A stretch of 64,000 bases of DNA. Source: VXLM01 sp965242665 (lineage in GTDB: Bacteria > Chloroflexota > Dehalococcoidia > Lucifugimonadales > VXLM01). The position numbers and the translations under genes are program-made. The notes below the pieces were generated by a model. It made no database searches. It was not told the origin of the DNA and saw only the letters and a list, made by a program, of their open reading frames with translations. Below, one piece after another: positions 53,174 through 63,200 of the stretch (position 1 is the stretch's first letter; each line of letters begins with the position of its first letter). The stretch covers positions 1,674,001-1,738,000 of the forward strand of contig OZ251484.1 of NCBI GenBank assembly GCA_965242665.1. Direction: 5' to 3'.

Positions 53174-53432
53174 CGGCATGACGGCTGGGGGACGGCAACT
53201 CTCCAAAGCGGTGCGTCTAATCGCGCAACGGGAGATTCCCGCCTACGCGGGAATGACGTGGGCGGGTGCGGGAATGACGGAGCCTCTCTGGAGGGTATTG
53301 TCAAACGACAGGGAGATTCCCGCCTGCGCGGGAATGACGTGGGCGGGTGCGGGAATGACGGGACTCGGTGAGAATGACGGAGAGACCAACCTGTTGCGGC
53401 CCGGGCGCAATCCATGCCGCAAAAGTAAACGG
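53161..53432. repeat. 272-bp element with 20-bp terminal inverted repeats
   Basis: CCGTTTACTTCTGCGGCATG at 53161-53180 and 53413-53432 are inverse complements with one mismatch. The interior contains two copies of the GGGAATGACG palindrome and nothing coding. It has the same architecture as 58233-58681. Confidence 0.65.
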
Positions 53433-53504
53433 TAAGCGGAATCGTGTGATGGCAAGATTCACGGAGGAAGGGTAGACTTGAGTGACTCGAGAGTGAGGTG
53501 CGAT

Positions 53505-54110
53505 ATGGCAGAGACAAGGCAAGACGAGACGACGAACGACGACGCGGCGCAAGAGCGGCGCGGGCGGGCGGATCGGATCATCGAGACTCATACGCTGTGG
53601 GCCATGGGGGCAGGGCTGATTCCGCTTCCGGTGTTGGACATCCTGGCGGTGTCGGCGATTCAGGTAGACATGCTGAAGCAGCTTGCGGAGGCGTATGAGT
53701 CGGATTTTTCGGAGAACATCGGGAAGGGCTTGGTGACGGCGTTGACGGGGAGTACGTTCGCTCGACTGGGGGCATCGCTCGTCAAGGCTGTTCCTGGCGT
53801 CGGCACGGTGGTCGGGGGCGTGTCGATGTCCGTGCTGTCTGGGGCGTCGACATATGCGGTTGGGCAGGTGGTCAAGCGTCACTATGAGACGAACGGCGCG
53901 ATAGTGGATATCGATTTGGACTGGGCGAGATCGATGTATGAGGAGGCGCTGGAGCGGGGGAAGCAGGTCGTCTCGAACTTCAAGGGGCGCGAGGCAGAAT
54001 CGAAGGACGTCTATATTGCGTTGGAGCGGCTGGCTGATCTGAGGAGGAAGGGGGTTATCAGCGAGGAGGAGTTCGAGGAGAAGAAGCGGGAAATGTTGGC
54101 GCGGCTGTAG
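53505..54110 (+). CDS. DUF697-type membrane-associated protein with SHOCT-like tail
   Basis: The 201-residue protein has two hydrophobic segments (TLWAMGAGLIPLPVLDILAV; AVPGVGTVVGGVSMSVLS) typical of DUF697, a domain often attached to GTPases; no GTPase is fused here. The last 30 residues (LERLADLRRKGVISEEEF) match a SHOCT helix pair. I choose ATG 53505, with GAGGTG five bases upstream; TTG 53478 is possible. The cellular role is unknown. Confidence 0.75.
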   Translation: MAETRQDETTNDDAAQERRGRADRIIETHTLWAMGAGLIPLPVLDILAVSAIQVDMLKQLAEAYESDFSENIGKGLVTALTGSTFARLGASLVKAVPGVGTVVGGVSMSVLSGASTYAVGQVVKRHYETNGAIVDIDLDWARSMYEEALERGKQVVSNFKGREAESKDVYIALERLADLRRKGVISEEEFEEKKREMLARL

Positions 54111-54208
54111 GAGCTAGGAGGTCGGAAAGCGAGGGGGGTCCGGCGTCGGGTTCGATGTGTATCAGGTCATCCCCCTCCGCGGCGACGGGGCGGCTTGGCC
54201 GCGTTCGG

Positions 54209-54487
54209 TCACGTTCCTTCGCGGCTATTCTGCCCGCCCCATAGCGGTTCCTCAATCGGGAGGAGCATCACGATGACATAGCTAACGACGATGGATATGA
54301 GAGCACCCTGCGAGACCGCGGTGAGAAACCATATGGCGAATTCTCTCGAGATCAGATCATCCGGCATCAAGGGTTGCACAATCGTTGTGACGATGCCGCA
54401 CGCAAAGGCCGGTATCGTAAACCTCCACCGGCCGTCGTCCCAGCAAAGCGATCTAAGTCTTCTCCAGACATTCATCATGGCCCTCAT
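54209..54487 (-). CDS. Small hypothetical membrane protein
   Basis: The 92-residue frame has two hydrophobic segments (FTIPAFACGIVTTIVQPLM and GALISIVVSYVIVMLLPI) with a basic N-terminus. The first ATG has GAGGG touching it, so translation may begin at the third or fourth codon. No family is recognised. Confidence 0.45.
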   Translation of the reverse strand: MRAMMNVWRRLRSLCWDDGRWRFTIPAFACGIVTTIVQPLMPDDLISREFAIWFLTAVSQGALISIVVSYVIVMLLPIEEPLWGGQNSREGT

Positions 54488-54611
54488 CCCTCATCCATCG
54501 GGAGATGAAGAGTGCTTGTGTGGGGCGGGAACGCGCCCGGACGAGGAACATGAGCCTGCCCACGCGGGGTTGGGAGGATGTGTAGATGGGGCTCCTCTGT
54601 TGCACTGAGTT

Positions 54612-56294
54612 TCAGAAGCCCAGAATGTTCCGAATGCTTTGCGTGGTCAAATTGCCTCTTACGGCTTGCTTGATTATCTCGGTCGCCTTGTCAATGTCCC
54701 TGTCCTCGAAGTTGCCTCCGGTGTCGAATATCCTGACGGCCACGCCAGCCGAATCGATGGCTGCGTCTATTCGCTGCTGTGCGTTTAGGGGAACGCCCGT
54801 TGCCAGCCTGAACACCTCGCTTGCGGCTGCCATCCTATCCTCATCGTTCCAATCGTCATCCGCGGCCAGTCTCGCCAGCGCCGCCGCGGCCTGTCTGCGT
54901 TGGGCGATGGATAGTTCGGGCGCAATGATGTCCATTAGGCCCAGCGCGGCCTCGGAGTCCAGATAGCCAGACTCGTAGAGCGAGGTCATTTCCTTGGCGG
55001 CGGCGATGCGCTCGTGGCCATTGATTTCATGGCCGCTGATAAATTCGGCGAGAAGATCCACAGCGCTTGTGTCGGCTTCCGCTGCGAAGAAGTACTCGAG
55101 ATCGGCTGCGATGAGCCTGTGAAAGTCAGTGGAAAGCTCGGGCAAGAGAGTATGCAGCAGATCCAGTATGCGCTCCGTGTCCGCTCTGCCTGATTCGTAC
55201 CTGGTGATTATCTCTCCGACAGCGGCCGCCCGCCTCTCGCCTTCGAAGGCGTCGGCGGTCGAGAAGCGAGCAAGTATGGACGCGGCGTCGAACGAATCGT
55301 AGGGCGAGCCATTAGGCAATGCACGGGTGATCGAATTTGAGACTGGCTGAGCAAAACGACCTTCAGGCGGGCTCGCCTGACTGTATTGGTTGTCTCCCCA
55401 GCACACCGCGCTGCCGTTTTCTCGCAAGGCGCAGGTATGCTTTTCCCCCGCGGCTATCGCAGTGAAACTAATCCCATAAGGGGTATTTACTTGACCGTAT
55501 CTGTTGTCCCCCCAGCACGCCGCGTCGCCGTTTTCTCGCAGGGCGCAGGTATGAATAAAACCCGCGGCTATCGCAGTGAAGGGGCCGTCCAGGGGGAGCA
55601 TCTTGACTTGGTCTGCCGACGAGTCAAGGCCTCCCCAGCATAGTCCAGTGCCGTTTTCTCGCAGGGCGCAGGTATGACGCCCACCGGCGCTTATCGCCGC
55701 GAAGCGGCGTCCCCCGGCGTCTGACTGACCGTAGCTGTTGGCCCCCCAGCACGCCGCATCGCCGTTTTCTCGCAAGGCACAGGTATGATTCCCATCGGCG
55801 CTTATCGCCGCGAAGCGACCACCCGGAGGGTTCGACTGACCGTATCTGTTGTCCCCCCAGCACACCGCGTCGCCGTTTTCTCGCAGGGCGCAGGTATGAA
55901 GAAAACCCGCGCTAAGAGTCTGGGTCATGCTTACAGCGGGTGTGGGTGTCGGGGTATTCGTTGGAAGCGGTATGGGTGTAACTGTTGGGATTGGTCTGCC
56001 CGGCGTCGCAGTGACGACCACCTCCACTTCCCTAACTACCACTCTGGGTGTAGCTGTTGGAATTGGTCTGCCCGGTGTTGCAGTGACGACCACCTCCACT
56101 TCCCTAACTACCACTCTGGGTGTAGCTGTTGGAATTGGTCTGCCCGGTGTTGCAGTGACGACCACCTGTACCGGCACCTCTTTCACCACCTCCACTTCCC
56201 TGACTTCCGGCTCGCTCGAACAGCCGATGGCAAACGCCATTGCCACGGCCGCGGTAACCGGCATTGCCCAACTTAGCCTTGCGAGTGTGCTCAT
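54612..56294 (-). CDS. RCC1-repeat lipoprotein
   Basis: The 560-residue protein has a signal segment ending FAIGC, a lipoprotein-like cysteine. Three near-identical copies of a VVTATPGRPIPTATP-containing unit follow, then a Thr-Pro linker. Five RCC1-type blades carry HTCALRENGDAVCWGDNRYG. The C-terminal 200 residues are helical repeats with no family I recognise. RCC1 propellers mediate protein contacts and are common in eukaryotes. ATG 56294 is used because the signal peptide starts there; the longer frame is not supported. It is probably surface-exposed. Confidence 0.85.
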   Translation of the reverse strand: MSTLARLSWAMPVTAAVAMAFAIGCSSEPEVREVEVVKEVPVQVVVTATPGRPIPTATPRVVVREVEVVVTATPGRPIPTATPRVVVREVEVVVTATPGRPIPTVTPIPLPTNTPTPTPAVSMTQTLSAGFLHTCALRENGDAVCWGDNRYGQSNPPGGRFAAISADGNHTCALRENGDAACWGANSYGQSDAGGRRFAAISAGGRHTCALRENGTGLCWGGLDSSADQVKMLPLDGPFTAIAAGFIHTCALRENGDAACWGDNRYGQVNTPYGISFTAIAAGEKHTCALRENGSAVCWGDNQYSQASPPEGRFAQPVSNSITRALPNGSPYDSFDAASILARFSTADAFEGERRAAAVGEIITRYESGRADTERILDLLHTLLPELSTDFHRLIAADLEYFFAAEADTSAVDLLAEFISGHEINGHERIAAAKEMTSLYESGYLDSEAALGLMDIIAPELSIAQRRQAAAALARLAADDDWNDEDRMAAASEVFRLATGVPLNAQQRIDAAIDSAGVAVRIFDTGGNFEDRDIDKATEIIKQAVRGNLTTQSIRNILGF

Positions 56295-56507
56295 ACGAAA
56301 ACCGTCTCCTGTTCTTAGCGCTCTCTTGAGATTTCGTGGAAATACTTCGACGCTGCCGGCCTCAAGAACGTCGGGATGATGATGATACTGAAGGAGACAG
56401 AGGCAAGTCAAGCGCATCCTTGACCTCATACCCACTGTCCTACGTTTGGCAGGCAACCCTCACCGAGCAACGTCTGACCGACTCTCGTCCGCGCGAGGCG
56501 GTCTACT

Positions 56508-56741
56508 CTAGCTGCTGTCGCTTCCCCAATGGCTCTCGTCGGATAGTACGATGAGCCCGGATGCCAATCCGATACCCCAGCCTATTACCCCTATGAGCGC
56601 CGGGATTTCCCAATCGGCAGAGTACAGACCGAGATAGAGTCCGAAGAGAACCCCATTGCCTACCGTGAACCAGGTCATCCAAGTGCGACTCAAGGACGCA
56701 CATCCTCGCCAGGCTTGGAAAATGGACACGCGCTTCAACAT
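56508..56741 (-). CDS. Small hypothetical membrane protein
   Basis: The 77-residue frame has two hydrophobic segments (FTVGNGVLFGLYLGLY and ALIGVIGWGIGLASGLIVL). The ribosome site is weak. No family is recognised. It is retained because of its membrane-protein composition and its independent position. Confidence 0.45.
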   Translation of the reverse strand: MLKRVSIFQAWRGCASLSRTWMTWFTVGNGVLFGLYLGLYSADWEIPALIGVIGWGIGLASGLIVLSDESHWGSDSS

Positions 56742-56894
56742 GGTGCTACTCTCGCTTTCCGTTCGTCGGGTGAACGCACTTCGCAGGCAGGATTTCCAGT
56801 GTCTGGATGCTATCGTCGGGTTGAGGAACTTGTCAAGCGGCCGGGGTTCCGTTCGCCTTATTGTGGCGGGTTGGATTTACGGACTGGAGGCGGT

Positions 56895-57101
56895 CTACTC
56901 GGACAAAGCACCCGGAACGGCGCCCAGCCTGGTCTTGATTCGCTTCTCGAGGGCGGAGCGCGGCAGCAATAGCTTTCGGGAGCATGTGGAGCATTGGATG
57001 CCGATGTCGGCTCCGAGTCGGACGACTTCCCACTCGAAGCTGCCGCAGGGGTGCTTCTTGCGGAGCTGGAGGCGCTCGCCCATGGTGAAGTCTATGACCA
57101 A
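56895..57101 (-). CDS. DUF951 zinc-binding small protein
   Basis: The 68-residue protein closely matches DUF951: MGERLQLRKKHPCGSFEWEV, VRLGADIGIQCSTCSRKLLL, PRSALEKRIK. The cysteines (HPCG and CSTC) probably bind zinc. TTG 57101 has GGAGG six bases upstream and explains the extra N-terminal residues. The family occurs next to diverse housekeeping genes; its function is unknown. Confidence 0.85.
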   Translation of the reverse strand: MVIDFTMGERLQLRKKHPCGSFEWEVVRLGADIGIQCSTCSRKLLLPRSALEKRIKTRLGAVPGALSE

Positions 57102-57206
57102 ACGTCGCCTCCTCGGTCGAAACGTCGTTGGATGTGTGATGCGGGGGTGAACGAGCGGCTTGTAACCGAGAGAATCAAGGGGCGCTTTTCTCTGCTTTGA
57201 GAGCGG

Positions 57207-58118
57207 CTACCGGACGGACAGGGGCATTCGGCTCGCTTCGTCGGCTACGGGGAGAGCGTTCGCTTCCTCTAGAGATTTCAACGCTCTGTTGATGCCGTCT
57301 CTGATTTCCCGTGCGGCTTTCTCGATCCTCTTCCGAGCTTCTGGGCTGGTTCTCTGCGTTCGGGTGGATGTTTGCGCGGCGTACATGATTTGGCGAGATG
57401 CGTTGATGACGAATCCTCTTCCTCGCGCGTCTACTGCGCTGGATACGGCAAGATCCAAGTCGCCGCCTTGCGGGCCGATGCCGGGGATCAGGAACAGCAG
57501 ATCCGGGGCGGCTTTTCGGATGCGCCTCATCTGGTCGGGCACGGTTGCTCCGACGACGAGGCCGATGTTGTCGTTGTCGTTCCAGTCGTTGGCGGCCATG
57601 CCGGCGACGACCTCGTACAGGGGTTTGGGCGCGCCGTCTCGTCGGTCGATGACTGTGAGTTCCTGGAGGTCTGCGCCACCTGGGTTGGACGTGCGGCAGA
57701 GTACGAACACGCCGCGTTCGCGGTGATCCAAGAAGGGTTGGAGGGAGTCGGAGCCCATGTAGGGGCTGACGGTCACGGCGTCGAACTCGAAGGTGTCGAA
57801 CATCGTCCGCGCGTATGCCTCCGAGCATAGGCCGATGTCCCCGCGTTTGGCGTCGCCGATGACGGGCATGTCCGGGTTCAGGTCCCGAATGAACCGCAGG
57901 GTGTCTTCGAGGACGCGCAGTCCGTCGCATCCCATCGACTCGTAGATGGCGAGGTTGGGTTTGTAGGCGCAGGCGAGGTGGATCGTGGATTCGACGATCG
58001 CCTTGTTCAAGTCCAGCGCGGTCTTGGGAGGGGACGACAGTTCCGGATCGAGTCCGACGCAGAGCATGCTGCTGTTTCGCTTGGATACGGCTGCGAGACG
58101 ATCGTGGAAGTTGCCCAT
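57207..58118 (-). CDS. pyrF: Orotidine 5'-phosphate decarboxylase
   Basis: The 303-residue enzyme makes UMP from OMP and is of the longer type 2 group. It shows MLCVGLDPELSS, YKPNLAIYE, the catalytic DAKRGDIG (VIGDAKRGDI), VSPYMGSDSLQPF, and a C-terminal phosphate-binding GIGPQGGD. A longer frame upstream is open by chance; ATG 58118 is the conserved start. No other pyr genes are adjacent. Confidence 0.95.
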   Translation of the reverse strand: MGNFHDRLAAVSKRNSSMLCVGLDPELSSPPKTALDLNKAIVESTIHLACAYKPNLAIYESMGCDGLRVLEDTLRFIRDLNPDMPVIGDAKRGDIGLCSEAYARTMFDTFEFDAVTVSPYMGSDSLQPFLDHRERGVFVLCRTSNPGGADLQELTVIDRRDGAPKPLYEVVAGMAANDWNDNDNIGLVVGATVPDQMRRIRKAAPDLLFLIPGIGPQGGDLDLAVSSAVDARGRGFVINASRQIMYAAQTSTRTQRTSPEARKRIEKAAREIRDGINRALKSLEEANALPVADEASRMPLSVR

Positions 58119-58232
58119 TGGGAAGTTATCCTTGTGCACATGTTCACGGGGATGCCGCTCAGGTCCAGGAGCCCTCTCCCCAAGATTGCAACAGAGGGTA
58201 CACGATTGGAAGCGGTTGTTGTCAAGACTGGC

Positions 58233-58681
58233 TCCGTTTACTTTGTGGACATAGAGTTGCATGAGCAAGGGCAATAACTCCAAATTCCAGGCTAAGTTCT
58301 CATCGGCGGCGGCGAAAGCGCAGGCATGCGGTTGCGAACGATGTCGTGAGTTCCTGACGGCCAATGAGTCGGTACGTTCGGAATCTGAGCGGCGTGCGCT
58401 ATTGGCGCGTTCCAAACGGGGGGGGGGGGGGGTAAACGGTTCCTGCGCAAGTCCACCGGCCGCCGGAGTAAACGCAGGCGCGTGCGCGAGGGACGGATGC
58501 GATGACACGCCGCAATAGGGCAAACGCCGAGCTGCCGCCACGGCTATTGGAGAAGGGGTGAGCAAGGATTCCTGTGGGTATTGCGGACACAATATAGCTC
58601 TGATGCAATGGAGGGCGGAAGATGGGACGAGGTTCGTCGAGTGCCTCGAACGAGAAAAACCATGTCCACAAAGTAAACGGA
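58233..58681. repeat. 449-bp element with perfect 20-bp terminal inverted repeats
   Basis: TCCGTTTACTTTGTGGACAT at 58233-58252 is the exact inverse complement of 58662-58681. Inside lie further GTAAACGG motifs next to a run of 15 G. It may be a small mobile element or an unusual repeat family related to 53161-53432. Confidence 0.7.
58261..58518 (+). CDS. Doubtful small ORF with a 15-G tract
   Basis: An 85-codon frame inside the TIR element starting MSKGNNSKFQAKF and containing CGCERC. The homopolymer at 58418-58432 lies within it and would change the frame if its length changed. I do not recognise it and cannot rule out chance. Confidence 0.25.
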   Translation: MSKGNNSKFQAKFSSAAAKAQACGCERCREFLTANESVRSESERRALLARSKRGGGGVNGSCASPPAAGVNAGACARDGCDDTPQ

Positions 58682-58743
58682 ACCGAACCCCGCGGTCGGT
58701 TGACACTCCGTCGTACATGGCATACACTTCAAGCTGCCTGTGA
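58558..58743 (+). CDS. Doubtful small zinc-ribbon-like ORF
   Basis: GTG 58558 opens a 61-codon frame with CGYCGH followed by further Cys residues (VECLEREKPC). The right end of the TIR element lies within the frame. It resembles a short zinc ribbon, but coding is uncertain. Confidence 0.25.
   Translation: MSKDSCGYCGHNIALMQWRAEDGTRFVECLEREKPCPQSKRNRTPRSVDTPSYMAYTSSCL
58700..58728 (+). promoter_or_regulatory. Sigma-70-type promoter upstream of the DUF1800 gene
   Basis: A perfect TTGACA (58700-58705), a 17-base spacer, then TACACT (58723-58728). It starts just outside the right inverted repeat of the 449-bp element and leads into ATG 58802. Confidence 0.65.
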
Positions 58744-58801
58744 GCCGCCTCGGCATTTGCTCACACGCCTATTCCTGCAAGGGAGGATTGCGAAAGGTCC
58801 A

Positions 58802-60214
58802 ATGGCTACGAAGGAAGATATCGCTCTGATGGCGCATTTGCTGCGCCGCGCCGGATTCGGTGCTCCCCGCGCGGAAATCGAGCGCCGCGCCGACATTGGA
58901 TACGAAGAAACGGTCGAGTGGCTTCTCGATACCGACGCGCAGCCGGAGTTCGACGAATACCTCCTCTACCGCTACCACCCCGACGCGGAACGGCCGTCAA
59001 AGGTCAACCACGCAGCCGTAAACTGGCTCTACCGCATGGTCAACACCCAGCGGCCACTCGAAGAAAAGATAGGCTTGTTCTGGCACCAAGTGTTCGCCAC
59101 CGGAGACAACAAGGTCGAGAGCGCCTACGAGATACAGGAACAGGTCGGCATGTTCCGCAGGCACGGCCTCGGCAACTACCGCGACCTCCTCGTCCGACTT
59201 GCCCAAAACCCAACCATGCTCTACTGGCTCGACAACCAAGAGAACCACAAACGCGCCCCAAACGAAAACTGGGGCCGCGAACTCATGGAACTCTTCTCCA
59301 TGGGAATCGGCAACTACACCGAGAAAGACGTGTTCGAAGCCTCTCGCGCGTTCACAGGATGGGCGTTCGATACCAAGGTCCACTGGCTCCTCTGGGGCCC
59401 CCACCTGTGGAACTACGAGTTCCATCCGGAAGACCACGACGCGACGGAGAAGCATTACCTCGGACACGTTGGCGCATTCGACGGGTTCGACGTCATCGAC
59501 ATCATCGTGCGCCAACCCGCGTGCCACGTCTTCATCGCCCGCCACCTGTACAACTTCTTCGTCGCCGATGAGCCGCAGGTGCCGGCCTGGCCTATCGAGC
59601 CCCCGAGAAACCCTGACGCCGTCCGAGCTATCTGCAAGACGTTCGTCGAGAACCGCTACGAGATCAAGCCCGTGCTGCGGATGGTCTTCAACTCGGACTT
59701 CTTCAAGAGCGCCGTGTATCAACGCGTCCGCAACCCAGCCGAAGTAGTGGCATGCACCCTCAAAGTCACCGGCGCCCTGTCCGAACCGCACCCCGACTGG
59801 GAGGAAGTCGCGTTCGAGCCAATGTTCATGGGGCAGAGCCTCCTCGACCCGCCCAGCGTAGAGGGGTGGCACACAGGGCACGAGTGGATCAACAGCGGAG
59901 CCCTCGTCAGGCGCGTCAACTTCATGGCGGACAAATTCAGCGACGCATCCCTCCCAGGCGTGCAAGACATCATTCGACGCATCGCCTCGATGAACGGCGT
60001 CGCCATGACATCCGAAGAACTAGTCGACCACTGCCTCGACATCATGGGCCCCCTCTCGATCAAGGACAAGACCCGCCAAGAGCTCGTAGCGTACGTCGAC
60101 GGCGAGGGCGGCAGCATTTCCTGGAACACGGACGACGGCTCCGACCGCGCATCCGCCGTCACCAGCCGCGTCCTCGCCCTCATCGCCGGCACGCGCGAGT
60201 ACCAGTTCGGGTAG
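58802..60214 (+). CDS. DUF1800-family protein
   Basis: The 470-residue protein begins KEDIALMAHLLRRAGFGAPR, the usual opening of DUF1800. It continues with the WHQVFATGDNKV, LGNYRDLLVRLAQNPTMLYWLD and ENWGRELMELFSMGIGNYTE motifs and ends at a GTREYQFG-like terminus. The family function is unknown; it often sits beside a DUF1501 gene, absent here. ATG 58802 has AAAGG four bases upstream. Transcription is probably from the promoter at 58700-58728. Confidence 0.9.
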   Translation: MATKEDIALMAHLLRRAGFGAPRAEIERRADIGYEETVEWLLDTDAQPEFDEYLLYRYHPDAERPSKVNHAAVNWLYRMVNTQRPLEEKIGLFWHQVFATGDNKVESAYEIQEQVGMFRRHGLGNYRDLLVRLAQNPTMLYWLDNQENHKRAPNENWGRELMELFSMGIGNYTEKDVFEASRAFTGWAFDTKVHWLLWGPHLWNYEFHPEDHDATEKHYLGHVGAFDGFDVIDIIVRQPACHVFIARHLYNFFVADEPQVPAWPIEPPRNPDAVRAICKTFVENRYEIKPVLRMVFNSDFFKSAVYQRVRNPAEVVACTLKVTGALSEPHPDWEEVAFEPMFMGQSLLDPPSVEGWHTGHEWINSGALVRRVNFMADKFSDASLPGVQDIIRRIASMNGVAMTSEELVDHCLDIMGPLSIKDKTRQELVAYVDGEGGSISWNTDDGSDRASAVTSRVLALIAGTREYQFG

Positions 60215-60270
60215 GGGAAGATATGTGCCTGCGTTGATGGGGCCCCGCAGAAGGAGTCTCGCAAAAGCCA

Positions 60271-63200
60271 ATGAGATGCAGTAGCCCTCACGGAACGTCT
60301 GCCCCTCTCTTGAGGCTTGCCGTGCTCGCCTTAGCCGTACACGTGACCCTGGCCTGCGGCGTCTTTACCTCCGATCCTGCGCCGACGCCTCCAGCTCCAC
60401 CCACCGATCCCCCTCCCACCGCTCCTCCTCCCCCTGCGCTTGCAAAAATACCCGCGTCGGAGGCGACTCCGACGCTAACTGCGGCCCCGACCCGCACATC
60501 CACTCCCGCGCCAACGCCCACTCACACGCCTACCCCAACACACACTACTACCCCGACGCCGACGCCAACCGCGGCACCGACCCGCACATCCACTCCCGCG
60601 CCAACGCCCACTCACACGCCTACCCCAACACACACTACTACCCCGACGCCAGCATCCACGCCAACTCCTACCCCTACCCCTGAACCGACATCCACGCCGA
60701 CTCCTACCTCTACCCCCGAGCCAGCATCTACACCGACACCTACACCTACCCATGAGCCGACATCCACACCTACACCTACCCCTGAGCCGACATCCACACC
60801 TACCCCTACCCCTGAGCCAGCATCTACACAGACTCCTACCCCTGAGCCGACCATCACGGCGGAGCAGACACTAGCGATAGAGGCCTTGCCATGGGTCGCG
60901 GATGGACTGACTGGCGGTGATGGCCATGAAAATACCGTCCATGGAGGACTAGAGGAAATCGCGGTGGCGTCCCCGCAGGTATTCTGGGAATTGATGAGAA
61001 AGCCCTGGATTCAGTCCGACTCCGTAGTCATAACCGTCGATTTCCAGACAATCGATATCTGGTTACTCGTCTACCATCTCCTTCCCATGATCGACCTGGA
61101 CGAAGTGACGGCTCTCCGCATCATCGAAATGCCTTTCCTGGAAGCAGTCGACCACCGCGATATACAAACACTGGAAATACTCAGCAATCTACTCGAATCA
61201 GACCCGGACGGACTGCAACGACTTCTGTCCCTTCCGACGCTGCAGGATGGCATCACGGACGATCACAGCAGGATGCTCCCCATACTGCGCTTGGAATCGG
61301 TAGACCCCGAAGCGGCCGACGCGGTACGGGCTCTGCCATGGGTTCAAGACGATCCGGAGAACGTCGAGCTGCTGCGAATGCTTGCGCTGGAATCCAACCG
61401 AGCATTCTGGGCATGGATGGAACAATTCGGAGACGATCGCGTCGACGGCGCAGTACTCGAACACATCATCACTATAGCCGGCAGCAATGAATCGACGGCT
61501 ATACGGATTCTTCGGATGCCCTTCCTGGAAACCTCCGACCCTGCAGACCTCGTAATAGTGGATTTCCTTAGCGACCTGAGTGTGTCATCCCGTTCGGAAC
61601 TCCAGCAGATACTGTCTCATCCAGAGCTGAGCGAGGGCATCACCGAAGATCGAACGGCAACCGCAGCGCTGCTGTATCTGGGTATCCGATATCCAGAGGT
61701 GGCGGATGCGATGGAGGACGTATCATGGATTCAAGACGGCATTGGAGCGTATAACTCGACAGATCTCTCATTCGCATATGCAGATTCGGACGAGTTCGAA
61801 AGGGATATATTCTGGAGGGTATTGTCCGAAATTCAAAGGCAAGACCAGTTCGTCTTGGACTTGGTGCGCAAACCGTGGTTTCGAGACGGGATACGCCCAT
61901 CCGAAGAACTGCCACTATACTGGCTCTTTGCCATAGCAAACGAAGACACGCAGGCTGCTGTGCAAATCTTGGGAATGCCTTTCCTGGAAACGACAGGTCC
62001 TGACGATGCGATAACCCTGGAGACGCTCGCTGCTCTGGCTCGGGAGAATGGTGATCTCCAGCAATTTCTGTCCAACCCAGAGTTGCAGGACGGCATTGCG
62101 GACGACCAGACAGCGACGGTTGCGCTGCTGTATCTGGGATTGCTAGATCCCGATGCGGCGGCGGCGATACGCGCGCTGTCATGGGTACAGGATGGGATAG
62201 CCGCATCCGAGCAAGACGACGTACTGGCTCTGCAGACCTTGGCCCTAGAGTCCGAACAGGCCTTCTCGGCTCTCTTGCGCAGGGCGTGGGTGCATGACGG
62301 CATCACCCGAGACGAATTGTCCGTGATTCGATTCCTCGCTGCCATCTCAAGAGAGTCTTACACGGATCGGGATGAAAGTGCCGTCGCGGGGATTATCGAA
62401 ATGCCCTTCCTCGATGATGTCGATGGTATCGACGCCGCGGCAGTGGACGCTTTGCAAGTCTTGTCCTCCCAAGGTTACTTGCACCAAGTCCTGTCCCATT
62501 CGGCGTTGCAGGACGGCATCACGAACGACCTCGCAATAGTCGTTGGAGTGCTGACTATCGTAGCCGAAAGAAACCCAGACCTTCTCAGCTCCATCCTGAG
62601 CCCCGGTCAAGTCATCGTCAAGAAACGCACACTTGCACTCCCCCACTCCGGAGACGTGGACATAGCCGTCATCCACACCAACACCAAAGACCCATCCCAA
62701 GCATCCAGCGCCATGATCTTGCTGGAGTACGCGCTCCGCAATCACGAGGAGTTCATGGACACCCCCCTCCCCAAAAGCTATGTTGGCTTGCTAGTGGGGC
62801 CCTTTGGTCTCGGGGAGGACGTACCCAGTGGAGTTCTCACCATTGAGAATTGGTATGGAGAACTCGGTTGGCTCATTGCCCACGAGGCCGCGCACATCTA
62901 TTGGCCATTCTCTCCGAAGTGGATAGCCGAAGGCGCGGCAGTATTCTTGGAAGGATTATCGGAAATGCGCCGTACAGGAGTAAGCGGCGACCTCTACTAC
63001 GATGGGTTGTGCGTGCTTTCCGGCAACCTTTCAGACCTCGAACGGATCGAGTTGCAACGCAACTTGGGGAGCGGGCTCACCGACGAAACCGTCTACTGGT
63101 CTATCTGCAATTATGTCTTGGGATCGAAGCTGTTTGCCGACTTGTACAATAGGCTAGGGTATGAGGCGTTCCAAGAAAGATTCCGGAATCTGTATCTGAA

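Larger units (their letters stand above)
52945..53504. other. Gene-free region with mobile-element remnants
   Basis: Between the leucine-rich gene and the DUF697 gene. It holds direct repeat B, a 16-bp perfect inverted repeat and a TIR-bounded element, all listed separately. No gene is seen. Confidence 0.7.
58119..58801. other. Intergenic region with a TIR element and a promoter
   Basis: Between pyrF and the DUF1800 gene. It holds the 449-bp element with perfect 20-bp ends, two doubtful small frames, a 15-G run and the DUF1800 promoter. No well-supported gene lies here. Confidence 0.6.
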
